A stretch of DNA of 64,000 nucleotides from Bartonella sp. M0283. Its GTDB lineage: Bacteria; Pseudomonadota; Alphaproteobacteria; Rhizobiales; Rhizobiaceae. Position 1 is the first letter of the stretch; every line of letters starts with the position of its first letter. A program made the translations under genes and the position numbers. The notes below the pieces were generated by a model. It ran no database searches, was not told where the DNA came from, and was given only the letters and a program-made list of their open reading frames with translations. Shown here in pieces: positions 1-7,679 of the stretch. Where the stretch lies: positions 62,001 to 126,000 of the forward strand of contig NZ_JACFSK010000001.1 in the NCBI RefSeq assembly GCF_016100455.1. Direction: 5' to 3'.

Positions 1-372
1 GTCTGGGGGGCAAGAACACCCGAAGAATCGACGGTGCAAATGCAGTTTGGCGGCTGGTCGGCATCAACCGCCGATGCCGATTACGGAATGCGCCCGCTTT
101 TTTCTAGCGAAAGCTTCCCGCCCAATCTCTTCAATGTTGCCTATTATAAAAATGCCGAGGTCGACCAAGATCTTTCAGATGCGGTCAAAACGGCAGATGA
201 CACAAAACGCGCCGAACTTTACGGAAAAGCACAAAAGATCATCTTTCAGGATGCACCATGGATATTCCTTGGTCAGAAAGACGTGCTTTCCGGCAAAACA
301 AAGAACCTTGAAGGTGTTTACGCATTGCCGGATGGCGGTTTTCTTTTGAAAGATGCAAAGTTTAGCGATTGA
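1..372 (+). CDS. C-terminal part of an ABC transporter peptide/glutathione-binding protein (5' end outside window)
   Basis: The frame is open from base 1 to the TGA at 370-372, so this is the last about 123 residues of a longer protein. The residues (QFGGWSAST, the Asp-Tyr-Gly segment, 'FLGQKDVLSGKTKNLEGVY' near the end) fit the C-terminal lobe of family 5 solute-binding proteins, which bind peptides or glutathione in the periplasm and are usually about 500 residues. Two permeases of the GsiC/GsiD type follow on the same strand, which supports a periplasmic binding role for peptides. The ligand cannot be read from this fragment. An intrinsic terminator lies right after the stop and would let the binding protein be made in excess of the permeases. 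Confidence 0.85.
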   Translation, partial: VWGARTPEESTVQMQFGGWSASTADADYGMRPLFSSESFPPNLFNVAYYKNAEVDQDLSDAVKTADDTKRAELYGKAQKIIFQDAPWIFLGQKDVLSGKTKNLEGVYALPDGGFLLKDAKFSD

Positions 373-391
373 AACGGAGTTTTTTGAATTG

Positions 392-424
392 AACCCGTGG
401 TTATCCAATGGGACACGGGTTTTT
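392..424 (+). terminator. Intrinsic terminator or attenuator between binding protein and permease genes
   Basis: A perfect 8-bp stem, AACCCGTG (392-399) with CACGGGTT (414-421), has a 14-nt loop and runs into T residues at 420-424. It sits 20 bases after the binding-protein stop and 66 bases before the first permease. Partial termination here is a common way to make more binding protein than membrane subunits. Confidence 0.7.
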
Positions 425-489
425 AAACTGGATAATAACGGAGAATAGGCGCGTGTTCGCGCCGTTCACTCTAAAGTTCGGGATTTTCG

Positions 490-1410
490 ATGTTTGCTTT
501 TATTATCAAACGCCTGCTTTCCATCATACCGGTGATTTTTGTCATATCACTCATCGTATTCGGTTTTGTGCGGCTTTTGCCGGGCGATCCTGCCCGTCTT
601 GCAGCCGGTGTTGATGCCGATGCGGAAACGGTGGAAGCCATGCGCTCGCAACTTGGGCTTGATCGGCCGATATGGGCGCAATATGTGACCTTTGTGGAAA
701 ACGCCGTTCATGGTGATTTTGGCGAATCCTTGAAAACCCGTAAACCCGTTTCAACAGAAATCGGCGAACGTTTCATGCCAACCGTCTGGCTCACCGTTTT
801 TTCGATGATCTGGTCAACCATATTGGGGCTTCTCATCGGTGTTTTTTCAGCGGTCAAAAGAGGGCGTTGGCAGGATTATACCGGTATGGTTGTGGCCGTT
901 TCCGGCATTTCATTTCCGGTTTTCTGGCTTGGCCTTCTTTTAATCAATCTCTTTTCTGTGCGGCTTGGCCTTCTTCCAACCGGCGGTTATGGAACAGCAC
1001 TTCATTTTATCATGCCGTCATTTACACTCGGCGTCGGGGTTGCCGCCGTGATGGCGCGCTTTTCGCGTTCGGCCTTTATCGAAATATCGCGTGAGGATTA
1101 TATCCGCACTGCGCGCGCCAAGGGTGTTCCCGAACGTCTGGTGACATGGAAACACACATTGCGCAATGCGCTTATTCCGGTCATCACCATGGTGGGTCTG
1201 CAATTCGGCTTTTTGCTTGGTGGTTCGATCGTTGTCGAAACAGTGTTTTCGTGGCCGGGGCTTGGAAGACTGTTGATCGATTCTGTCTCCTATCGCGACT
1301 ATCCGGTTCTTCAGGCGCTGATCTTGCTCTTTTCACTAGAGTTCATCCTCATCAATCTTCTGGTCGATGTTCTCTATGCTTTTGTTAATCCGGAGATCCG
1401 TTACTCATGA
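490..1410 (+). CDS. gsiC: ABC transporter permease, GsiC/DppB type
   Basis: A 306-residue inner-membrane permease for peptides or glutathione. The N-terminus ([19 protein letters not shown], then RLLPGDPA) is typical of the DppB/GsiC family. It is followed by a periplasmic loop with [12 protein letters not shown] and five further membrane spans. The coupling loop that docks on the ATPase is visible around residues 200-225 ([17 protein letters not shown]). The length is normal for the family. The stop overlaps the start of the next permease (ATGA at 1407-1410), so the two are translationally coupled and probably form a heterodimer. No ATP-binding gene is seen here; it may lie upstream of the window. 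The choice of glutathione over dipeptides rests on general resemblance only. Confidence 0.88.
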   Translation: MFAFIIKRLLSIIPVIFVISLIVFGFVRLLPGDPARLAAGVDADAETVEAMRSQLGLDRPIWAQYVTFVENAVHGDFGESLKTRKPVSTEIGERFMPTVWLTVFSMIWSTILGLLIGVFSAVKRGRWQDYTGMVVAVSGISFPVFWLGLLLINLFSVRLGLLPTGGYGTALHFIMPSFTLGVGVAAVMARFSRSAFIEISREDYIRTARAKGVPERLVTWKHTLRNALIPVITMVGLQFGFLLGGSIVVETVFSWPGLGRLLIDSVSYRDYPVLQALILLFSLEFILINLLVDVLYAFVNPEIRYS

Positions 1411-2294
1411 GTGCGAACACTTCATCCGATACACTTGTTGCCGAGGCAACGCGCAAGCCCTTCGGCGAATTTTTGCGTCGTTTCGCGCGCCAGAAAGCCG
1501 CGATTGTGGCACTTGTTTTTCTGCTTTTGTTGATCGGCTCGGCTATTTTCGCTCCCTTGTTCATGACGCTTGATCCCAATAGTGCCGATTATAATGCCAT
1601 TTTGCAGGGGTCATCTGCCGCCCACTGGGCGGGAACCGATGAATACGGACGCGATATATTTACCCGCATCATTTATGGCGGGCGTATCTCTCTGGCTGTC
1701 GGTTTTCTGTCGGTTACACTTGGCGGTCTTGTCGGGGTGTTTCTGGGAATTCTCGCAGGCTTTTATGGCGGCTTTCTTGACTCGCTTATTATGCGCATTT
1801 CCGATGTGCTGTTTGCTTTTCCCGGCATTTTGCTTGCCATTGCCGTCATCGCCATTCTGGGACCGGGAATTGATAATGTGATTTATGCGGTAGCCGTGTT
1901 TTCCGTACCGGTTTTTGCCCGCCTTTCGCGCGGTACCACGCTTTCGATGAAAAAGGCTGTTTATATTGATGCGGCGCGTGCCATCGGTGTTTCCGATCAT
2001 ATGATTGTATTGCGCCATTTGCTGCCGGGAACCTTGCCCAACGTGATTGTCTATTTTTCCATGCGTATCGGCACATCTATTTTAACCGCAGCAAGCCTTT
2101 CCTTTATCGGCCTTGGTGCCCAACCACCAAGCTCCGAATGGGGGGCAATGCTTGCAGCAGGGCGCAGCTATATGGGCGTTGCCGACCACCTCACCCTTTA
2201 TCCGGGTATTGCAATTTTCGTTACGGTTTTGGCCTTCAATGTTTTTGGCGATGGCTTGCGTGACGCGCTTGATCCAAAAATCGACGTCAATTGA
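1407..2294 (+). CDS. gsiD: ABC transporter permease, GsiD/DppC type
   Basis: A 295-residue second membrane subunit of the same peptide transporter. It has a cytoplasmic N-terminus of about 30 residues, then the DppC-type pattern: [20 protein letters not shown] near residues 71-90 and the EAA-like docking loop [19 protein letters not shown] around residues 187-205. It overlaps gsiC by four bases. The downstream peptidase gene begins 62 bases later, after a short hairpin (2308-2326) without a strong T-run, so the three genes may share a transcript. The family assignment is secure; the substrate is inferred from the gene neighbourhood. Confidence 0.88.
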   Translation: MSANTSSDTLVAEATRKPFGEFLRRFARQKAAIVALVFLLLLIGSAIFAPLFMTLDPNSADYNAILQGSSAAHWAGTDEYGRDIFTRIIYGGRISLAVGFLSVTLGGLVGVFLGILAGFYGGFLDSLIMRISDVLFAFPGILLAIAVIAILGPGIDNVIYAVAVFSVPVFARLSRGTTLSMKKAVYIDAARAIGVSDHMIVLRHLLPGTLPNVIVYFSMRIGTSILTAASLSFIGLGAQPPSSEWGAMLAAGRSYMGVADHLTLYPGIAIFVTVLAFNVFGDGLRDALDPKIDVN

Positions 2295-2356
2295 CCGGCG
2301 TCGAAACGCTATTTTCTTAAAATAGCCTGAAATGGTTTTTTTGAAAGGACTTTGAA

Positions 2357-3286
2357 ATGTCGTCTCCTGTAAAACCGGTTATCGCCATTCATGGTGGCGC
2401 CGGCACAATGCGCTCGAAAGATATGACGGAAGAAAAGGAAAGAGCCTATCGTCATGGGCTGACATTGGCACTTGAGGCAGGGCGCGCTGTACTGAAGGCG
2501 AATGGCTCGGCCGTTGACGCGGTCACCGCTTCCGTTATGGCACTGGAAGACGATCCGCTTTTCAATGCCGGTCGTGGTGCTGTTTATACCACCAAACGCA
2601 CGCAGGAAATGGATGCCGCCATCATGGACGGGCGCGACAGGAATGCCGGTGCCGTTGCCGGAATTTTCGGGCCGCGTCATCCGGTTCTTGCAGCCCGCGC
2701 CGTCATGGAAAAAACCGAACATGTTTTTCTTGCAGGTGAAGGGGCCAATGAATTTTGTCGCGAGATCGGGCTTGAGATCAAACCGGCCGAATGGTTTTAT
2801 ACCGAACGGCGCATGAAAGCGCTTGAACAGGAAATGGAGCGGCGTCGCAATGGTGGCGAAGAAAATGATCCCTCACGTCGCCACGGCACAGTCGGCGCGG
2901 TTGCCTGTGATGTTTTTGGCCATGTGGCTGCGGCAACATCCACCGGCGGAATGACTGCCAAGTTCCCCGGTCGTGTCGGCGATAGTCCGGTTATCGGTGC
3001 CGGAACATGGGCAGATGACAAAACCTGTGCAGTTTCGGCAACCGGACATGGCGAATATTTCATCCGCTATGCCGCAGCGCACGAAATTGACGCCCGTATC
3101 CGCTGGGGAAAAGAAACACTTGAAGAAGCCGCGCAATCGGTTGTCAAAGATCTCGCAAAAATCGGCGGCGAGGGCGGGCTTATCGCCGTTAATGCCAAGG
3201 GCGAAGTGTGCCTGCCTTTCAATAGCGAGGGAATGTATCGCGCATGGATGGGCCAAGATGGTGAAATCCATACTGGCATCTATTGA
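2357..3286 (+). CDS. iaaA: Isoaspartyl peptidase / plant-type L-asparaginase (Ntn hydrolase)
   Basis: A 309-residue precursor of an N-terminal nucleophile hydrolase that cleaves isoaspartyl dipeptides and asparagine after splitting itself into alpha and beta chains. The cleavage and catalytic site is visible as HGTVGAVA, with the nucleophile Thr178. The beta chain continues with TSTGGMTAKFPGRVGDSP and GAGTWAD, which bind the substrate carboxylate in this family. The N-terminal IHGGAG is also typical. The start is supported by GAAAGGA upstream. In E. coli iaaA stands beside the gsi glutathione/peptide transporter, so the neighbourhood here is conserved in kind. The likely role is degradation of imported or endogenous isoaspartyl peptides in the cytoplasm. 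Confidence 0.92.
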   Translation: MSSPVKPVIAIHGGAGTMRSKDMTEEKERAYRHGLTLALEAGRAVLKANGSAVDAVTASVMALEDDPLFNAGRGAVYTTKRTQEMDAAIMDGRDRNAGAVAGIFGPRHPVLAARAVMEKTEHVFLAGEGANEFCREIGLEIKPAEWFYTERRMKALEQEMERRRNGGEENDPSRRHGTVGAVACDVFGHVAAATSTGGMTAKFPGRVGDSPVIGAGTWADDKTCAVSATGHGEYFIRYAAAHEIDARIRWGKETLEEAAQSVVKDLAKIGGEGGLIAVNAKGEVCLPFNSEGMYRAWMGQDGEIHTGIY

Positions 3287-3587
3287 TTTTCCGGCAATTG
3301 GTGGTTGTTCGTTAAGTTTGTTAAGCGAAGGGAAAAATGGTTCCCATTGCTTATCATCTCTGCTTTGAAGTTGGTTTCAGAATTTCATTAAAATATCGGT
3401 TTGTCAGCTTTCTTTTCCTGAAGATTTTTAAGCCGGAAAAACCGTAAGCCCGCTTTTTTAAAGTATGCCAAGATCGGCACAGAAATTTGAAGCTTCACAC
3501 TCGAAAAGCAGGTCTTGTTTTACCATTAAAAGCCGGTCATATCCCATATTGTTTTAAATGCGAAACCGGTCGCGTCAAAAAGAAGAA
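3287..3587. other. Convergent intergenic region
   Basis: About 300 bases between the plus-strand peptidase and the minus-strand aminopeptidase. No convincing ORF or RNA was seen before the terminator at 3588. Confidence 0.5.
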
Positions 3588-3609
3588 AAAGCGGGCTAAA
3601 GCCCGCTTT
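3588..3609 (-). terminator. Bidirectional intrinsic terminator
   Basis: A perfect 9-bp stem, AAAGCGGGC (3588-3596) with GCCCGCTTT (3601-3609), has a TAAA loop. On the minus strand it is followed by a T-rich tract (complement of 3579-3590), so it ends the M55 aminopeptidase transcript. On the plus strand T residues also follow, so it may serve the gsi/iaaA side too. Confidence 0.85.
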
Positions 3610-3640
3610 CATATTTTTAAAAAAAAGTTTAAGCCTTCTC

Positions 3641-4462
3641 TCACATGACTGAAGCGGCAAGTGCAGAAACAGCGCTCATCCAACCGATTGCATCACGAAC
3701 CGAATTGCAGTCAAAGCCGATTGTTACCGCGTCAATACGCTTGGCCGGAGGTAGATGTGCAGCCTGATCGGCAAGAGCTGGCCAAAGAACCTCGAATTTC
3801 ACCATAAAAGGTGGGCGTATAATAAAGGGCTTCATTTCATGCCTGTTTTTAACAGCTTCAAAGGCGGCTGCTTTTATTTTTTCGCACGATTTTGTGGGCG
3901 AAAGAGAACGCGCAGCACGATTGGCATAAGCATGTTTGACCGTTGCAAATCTCGCTTTGGGGAAGAATTCCCTGTTTTGTTCTTCAAGGCAATTGTCGCC
4001 GGTTAAAAGCCCGACAGGGATACCAAGTTCACCCGCATAGGCGCCATAAATGCCGGGTTCACCCAATCGTTTGTCGCCAAGATAGACAGCACGGAAAGCG
4101 CGGCTATTAGTGGTGTGGGCAAGCACACCTTCAAGGCTTGCTCCGGCATGGTGGCCAACAAGAAAAACCATGTTGAAACCGCCATCGGCAAGACCGCAAG
4201 CCATATTTTGCGGTTTCGGTTTTCCCTGAATAAGTTCGGCATCGGGATGGAGGAGTTCGGGAACGAGATTGACCATTGCACCATGGGAATCGTTCACAAC
4301 AACCTCTTTTGCACCGGCTTCAAATGCACCGGTAACAGCAGCATTGACTTCGTTGGTCATCAGGCGGCGCGCCCGCTCATATTCGGCATTGCCGGATGAA
4401 CATTGCTGAGGGATAACAACACCGGCCACCCCCTCAATATCGGCTGAAATGTAAATTTTCAT
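3641..4462 (-). CDS. dppA: M55 family D-aminopeptidase (DppA-like)
   Basis: A 273-residue zinc peptidase that removes N-terminal D-amino acids such as those of D-Ala-D-Ala peptides. With the start at 4462 the N-terminus is MKIYISADIEGVAGV. The metal ligands then fall at D8, E10, H60 (in VNDSH) and H104 (in VGHHAG), with a His at 116 near the known active-site His. These positions agree closely with B. subtilis DppA. The frame is open 20 codons further upstream, but that segment has no family resemblance, and an AGGAC lies before 4462. In B. subtilis dppA heads a dipeptide transport operon, which matches the peptide transporter facing it here. A likely role is salvage of peptidoglycan-derived peptides. 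Confidence 0.9.
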   Translation of the reverse strand: MKIYISADIEGVAGVVIPQQCSSGNAEYERARRLMTNEVNAAVTGAFEAGAKEVVVNDSHGAMVNLVPELLHPDAELIQGKPKPQNMACGLADGGFNMVFLVGHHAGASLEGVLAHTTNSRAFRAVYLGDKRLGEPGIYGAYAGELGIPVGLLTGDNCLEEQNREFFPKARFATVKHAYANRAARSLSPTKSCEKIKAAAFEAVKNRHEMKPFIIRPPFMVKFEVLWPALADQAAHLPPAKRIDAVTIGFDCNSVRDAIGWMSAVSALAASVM

Positions 4463-4583
4463 AAAATTCTCATTGTCCTGTTTTTTAAAATCCGCGACCG
4501 GTCGAAAGCCGCGCCAAAACAAACAAAAGGTTAAAACCTTCTGTTATAGAGACAACGATTATGACAGAAAGTGAATTGGTGAT

Positions 4584-4669
4584 GCAAGGAATAGAAGCGG
4601 AAACTTGGATAATTTCGTTGTCGAAGACAAAAAGTTTTTCGTGAAATTTCCGCTTTGACTATTCCTTGC
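4584..4669. repeat. Long imperfect inverted repeat (about 86 bp) between cbtA and dppA
   Basis: The left arm 4584-4603 (GCAAGGAATAG then AAGCGGAAA) pairs over all 20 bases with 4647-4669, interrupted only by a 3-nt bulge (TGA at 4656-4658). The loop contains smaller self-complementary stretches (GTCGAAGAC). It lies 10 bases beyond the cbtA stop. There is no T-run directly after it on the minus strand, so it is not a textbook terminator. It could be an mRNA-stabilising hairpin or a copy of a dispersed palindromic element. Confidence 0.65.
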
Positions 4670-4678
4670 GATCCCCCG

Positions 4679-5404
4679 CTAAAGTTTTTTCATATGTCTT
4701 TCGGCGAGATAACCGAAACCGACACCGAGTATCAGCCACAATATGGCTTGAATACCGAAAGTCGCAATGCGGAAATGCCACAAAACATCAGCCGAAAAAT
4801 CGGCCGGAACTTCGTTGACAACCGGCATAATGAAATAGACTAAGCCCATGAATACGGCATAGCCGATCATGGCAATAATCGCCGCATTAAGCCCGCCGAA
4901 TTTTGCTTTAAGCCGGTTTGCCGCAACATAAACCAGAACCATGGCAAGAAGTGACACCAGAATAAGCGCGAAATAGTCTTCGGTACGCGAAACAATGGTT
5001 TCGGGTTGCCCGACCGCTGGCGGGTTGGATGGATATTTCAACTGCGGCACCAATACCACCGAGATAAAGGCAGAAGCCGAAATTATGAGACTTGTAGCCA
5101 TGATGTTCAATTTTCCCAAACGGCCGAAGGCATAGCTGCAAAAACAGGAAAAAAGCCCGCCGGCACCCGCACCAAAAACCACAAGTGCAGTCAAAAGGCC
5201 AAAACCGGCCTGTGTTTTTCTGCTAACAACTTCTTCTTCAGCTTCATGGGAATGACCGCTTTGTGCTTCCTCTGCCGCTTCATGGGATTCTTCAAAAGCA
5301 ATGGCACGATCAACATAAGGCTCGCCGTAAAGGCGGGCAAATCCGAACGCAATAAGACCGGCAACGAGGCCGACAAGCATGCCCCGATAAAGGAGTGAAC
5401 CCAT
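4679..5404 (-). CDS. cbtA: Cobalt transporter subunit CbtA
   Basis: A 241-residue inner-membrane protein of the CbtA family, a putative cobalt importer found with cobalamin genes. About five hydrophobic spans are visible, beginning with the N-terminal MLVGLVAGLIAFGFARLYGE. An acidic, His-containing loop follows the first span (residues about 39-60, with SHEAAEEAQSGHSHEAEEE) and is a likely metal-binding segment. Later spans carry the NEVPADFSADVLWHFR segment characteristic of the family. The gene lies 12 bases after cbtB and shares its cobalamin riboswitch, so transcription or translation should fall when cobalamin is plentiful. The function is assigned by family and by the riboswitch; direct transport data for the family are limited. 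Confidence 0.9.
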   Translation of the reverse strand: MGSLLYRGMLVGLVAGLIAFGFARLYGEPYVDRAIAFEESHEAAEEAQSGHSHEAEEEVVSRKTQAGFGLLTALVVFGAGAGGLFSCFCSYAFGRLGKLNIMATSLIISASAFISVVLVPQLKYPSNPPAVGQPETIVSRTEDYFALILVSLLAMVLVYVAANRLKAKFGGLNAAIIAMIGYAVFMGLVYFIMPVVNEVPADFSADVLWHFRIATFGIQAILWLILGVGFGYLAERHMKKL

Positions 5405-5416
5405 TATTCTATCTCC

Positions 5417-5638
5417 TCAGTGACATGGAAAACCGAGAAGATGGCGCCCATCATGAACGAATTCATGAATGGTGGTGCCGCTGAAAAGCGACAATGCACC
5501 TTGCTCTGTGGTGATGAAATAAAGGGCGATGAGGCAAATAAGACCGCCAAATATAGCCCATGGCAAAATGGCTTTGACCGGAATGGTTTTTTCCGGAACA
5601 AATATGGTTTGCGGCGCATGCGCCGTTTTAATAGACAT
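5417..5638 (-). CDS. cbtB: Cobalt transporter subunit CbtB
   Basis: A 73-residue small membrane protein with one hydrophobic span (ILPWAIFGGLICLIALYFIT) and a His-rich C-terminus (HEFVHDGRHLLGFPCH), the hallmark of CbtB. The frame is open for another 40 codons upstream, but that part is the riboswitch; the start at 5638 has a strong AGGAGG just before it. CbtB is thought to act with CbtA as a cobalt uptake system, with the terminal His residues binding the metal. It is the first gene of the pair. Confidence 0.9.
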   Translation of the reverse strand: MSIKTAHAPQTIFVPEKTIPVKAILPWAIFGGLICLIALYFITTEQGALSLFSGTTIHEFVHDGRHLLGFPCH

Positions 5639-5659
5639 GAAACCTCCTTCAGGATAACG

Positions 5660-5815
5660 CGTCCTTGAGTTTAAGGGAAAAGCATCCAAATCGAAGTTCT
5701 GGCTTCTGTCCCATGATTGGTAGACAGTCACAGTGGCGCGACCGCCCCGGATTGACACCGGGTTCCACGAAGTTGAATGTGAGGCTCACCATAGGCTCAA
5801 GCAAAATCCCTGTCA
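5660..5815 (-). promoter_or_regulatory. Cobalamin riboswitch upstream of cbtBA
   Basis: On the minus strand the leader of cbtB contains the conserved core of the cobalamin aptamer: a CCGGTG...AATCCGGG stem-loop, then GCGGTCGCGCCACTGTGAC (complement of 5727-5745), then a TGGGACAGAAGCCAGAACT segment corresponding to the B12-box region. Boundaries are approximate. It lies between the divergent phosphatase-like gene and the AGGAGG of cbtB, which is the usual place for a switch that lowers cobalt uptake when cobalamin is abundant. Confidence 0.85.
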
Positions 5816-5900
5816 AACTCTGTTTGAAAATACTAGATTACTGTCTGTGACAATTTAGAAATTCATCGTGTTTGAAAAACAGAAAAGATCGGGAAGCGAA

Positions 5901-6455
5901 ATGGCGGAAATTATTATTATGACTCATGGCATGACACGTGCCGAACAGCGCGGCATTTTTCCCGGTAATGAAAGTCTTGATAGCGACGTCCTTTTGCCTG
6001 AAAATTTTTCGGTTCAAAAGGGCATGAATATTGTTTGCGCCAATCTTACCTCGTCTATCCGCACGGTCGAGTTATTGGGGCTTGATTTCAAAATAGATTT
6101 CTCAATTCCTGTTATCGATTACGGGCATTGGCAAAGAAAAGCCTTGAAAGAACTCGCAAATGAAGAGGAAGACGAGCTTGAACAATGGTTGAGTGACCCT
6201 TATTCTGCCCCACATGGGGGAACCTCTTTCAAAACCCTTTATGACAAGACCGCAGAATGGCTTGAACATACGAATTATGCCGAACCGACATTGATCGTGG
6301 CCGATGCCAATTTTTTGCGAATGGTTATGATTGAAGTGTTGAAAGCACCGCTTTCATCTTTATTCAAAATTGATATTGCTCCGCTCACATCTATAAAATT
6401 TGTGAAACGTCACGATCATTCAAAGATTTCATTGTTCCCCTCAAATATCGAATGA
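5901..6455 (+). CDS. Degenerate histidine-phosphatase-fold protein beside cbtBA
   Basis: A 184-residue protein resembling the histidine phosphatase (phosphoglycerate mutase/CobC) superfamily. The N-terminal strand and loop MAEIIIMTHGMTRAEQRG aligns with the catalytic RHGET motif, but the first Arg is Thr. The region that should carry the second catalytic His (VADANFLRMVMIE) has no His. The nucleophilic His9 remains (THG). The start at 5901 has GGGAAG just upstream; a GTG at 5868 in the same frame is an alternative. The gene is divergent from cbtBA and shares its promoter region, which suggests a link to cobalamin metabolism, where CobC-type phosphatases act. With catalytic residues missing it may be a binding or regulatory protein. 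Confidence 0.65.
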   Translation: MAEIIIMTHGMTRAEQRGIFPGNESLDSDVLLPENFSVQKGMNIVCANLTSSIRTVELLGLDFKIDFSIPVIDYGHWQRKALKELANEEEDELEQWLSDPYSAPHGGTSFKTLYDKTAEWLEHTNYAEPTLIVADANFLRMVMIEVLKAPLSSLFKIDIAPLTSIKFVKRHDHSKISLFPSNIE

Positions 6456-6730
6456 CCGACAGATCAATTCCGATTGCTCGTTTTGTGCAGCCTGAGCGGG
6501 AAAACAGATTGTTCATAGAGACCCATTTGCGCCGGCGATTTCGCTTGTGCCGTTCTCCAGATTTTTCCCGTTTATGAAAACGTCACTTTCACTTTTACTA
6601 TTCATGAATATCAATCATATCTTTAACAAAAAAAGAAAACAGAACGATAAAATATTTTTTGAATTAGATTTTCGATGACTGGAAGATAGCGTTTTCTTTC
6701 CCTATCAGTTGCGGTTTTTTAGGGGGGGCG
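6456..6730. other. Intergenic region
   Basis: About 275 bases, AT-rich towards the right end, ending in a run of seven G at 6722-6728. No gene or RNA was recognised. Confidence 0.4.
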
Positions 6731-6781
6731 AACAAGAAAACAGCGATTGTTTATCATGGTGGCTTCGGGCACACGGAAAAA

Positions 6782-7288
6782 TTGGCACACTTAGTCGAAA
6801 AGGGAGCGAAAGAAGTACAAAATGCCGAAACGTTTTTGATCAGGCTTGATGACAAAACGGCCGATTGGACCCTGCTTGAAAAAGTCGATGCGATCATTTT
6901 TGGCTCGCCCACCTATAATGGTACGGTGAGTGCACGTTTCAAACAATTCATGGAAGATTCAACCGGTCCGGCTTTTGTCGAACAGAAATGGCGCAACAAG
7001 ATTGCGGCAGGTTTTACCAATTTGGGAGCCGAACATGGCGACAAGCTCAACAGTTTGATGACAATGAGCCTTTTTGCCGCTCAACATGCGATGATATGGG
7101 TCAATCTCGGTCTGCTTTCCGGTAAAACACGCAATGATCTTAATGGTATCGGAAGCTGGCTCGGCGCTATGGCGCAGTCGGATAATGCTTCACCGAATGT
7201 CACACGAAAAATAGAAGATTTAAACACAGCCAAATATCTCGGACATCATGTGGCGGAAATTACCAAACAATTTTGTAACGGCAGATAA
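6782..7288 (+). CDS. Flavodoxin/NAD(P)H-quinone-oxidoreductase-like protein with a missing or non-standard start
   Basis: The protein resembles WrbA-like flavodoxin-fold oxidoreductases: GSPTYNGTVSARFKQFME is the second flavin loop and NLGAEHGDKL the third. The first strand and phosphate loop (NKKTAIVYHGGFGHTEKLA) is encoded just before the first usable start, TTG at 6782, in the same open frame from 6731. No ATG, GTG or TTG occurs in that frame between the stop at 6665-6667 and 6782; the codon where Met would be expected is GCG at 6728-6730, right after a run of seven G. If translation starts at 6782 the FMN phosphate loop is lost. It is either a start-codon mutation, a rare start, or a frameshift at the G run (one G fewer joins an upstream TTG at 6709). 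Confidence 0.55.
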   Translation: MAHLVEKGAKEVQNAETFLIRLDDKTADWTLLEKVDAIIFGSPTYNGTVSARFKQFMEDSTGPAFVEQKWRNKIAAGFTNLGAEHGDKLNSLMTMSLFAAQHAMIWVNLGLLSGKTRNDLNGIGSWLGAMAQSDNASPNVTRKIEDLNTAKYLGHHVAEITKQFCNGR

Positions 7289-7323
7289 ACAGTTCATTGT
7301 ATAGGCGCACTTGAAACCACGCG

Positions 7324-7342
7324 AAAAGCTTGGCGCTTTTTT
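7324..7342 (+). terminator. Weak intrinsic terminator after the flavodoxin-like gene
   Basis: AAAAGC (7324-7329) pairs with GCTTTT (7335-7340) around a 5-nt loop, followed by further T residues. It lies 36 bases after the stop. The stem is short and AU-rich, so the call is tentative. Confidence 0.45.
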
Positions 7343-7679
7343 AAATAGTTTACTCGTGCTTTCGTTATGCATTTGTTTTTCAAACTTAATGGGCATGTGT
7401 TTAAATTTGAAAGACGAATGCGCTTTAAAAACAGCAAATGTGCAGAGCAGGAAAATGCGCGGCTTTAAAATGCCATTTCATGTTTGAAGCTTTTTACCGT
7501 TTATTCAATCATTCTCATCTGCTGTCAGCGCGAAGCGGTAGTTATCCGCTTTGCTTCAACTTTCACAGTCAAATCCAGTCGAATAACCAAAAAAATGAGA
7601 GATGATGCCGGATTAAGCTCTGTTTTCAACAAGCTGAACCTTTAAAAACATCCCTCCGATCTCTCCTGGTTTAAAGTTG
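7343..7679. other. Intergenic region downstream of the SIR2 gene
   Basis: About 340 bases. A small hairpin (AAGCGG with CCGCTT near 7534-7553) lacks a T-run. No ORF or RNA was recognised. Confidence 0.4.

Noticed and set aside
2308..2326. Terminator between gsiD and iaaA
   Set aside because: The hairpin (GCTATTTT/AAAATAGC) is AU-rich and the T-run comes nine bases later, so termination here is doubtful.
5639..5758. N-terminal extension of CbtB by 40 residues
   Set aside because: The stretch coincides with the cobalamin riboswitch, and a strong AGGAGG supports the internal start at 5638.
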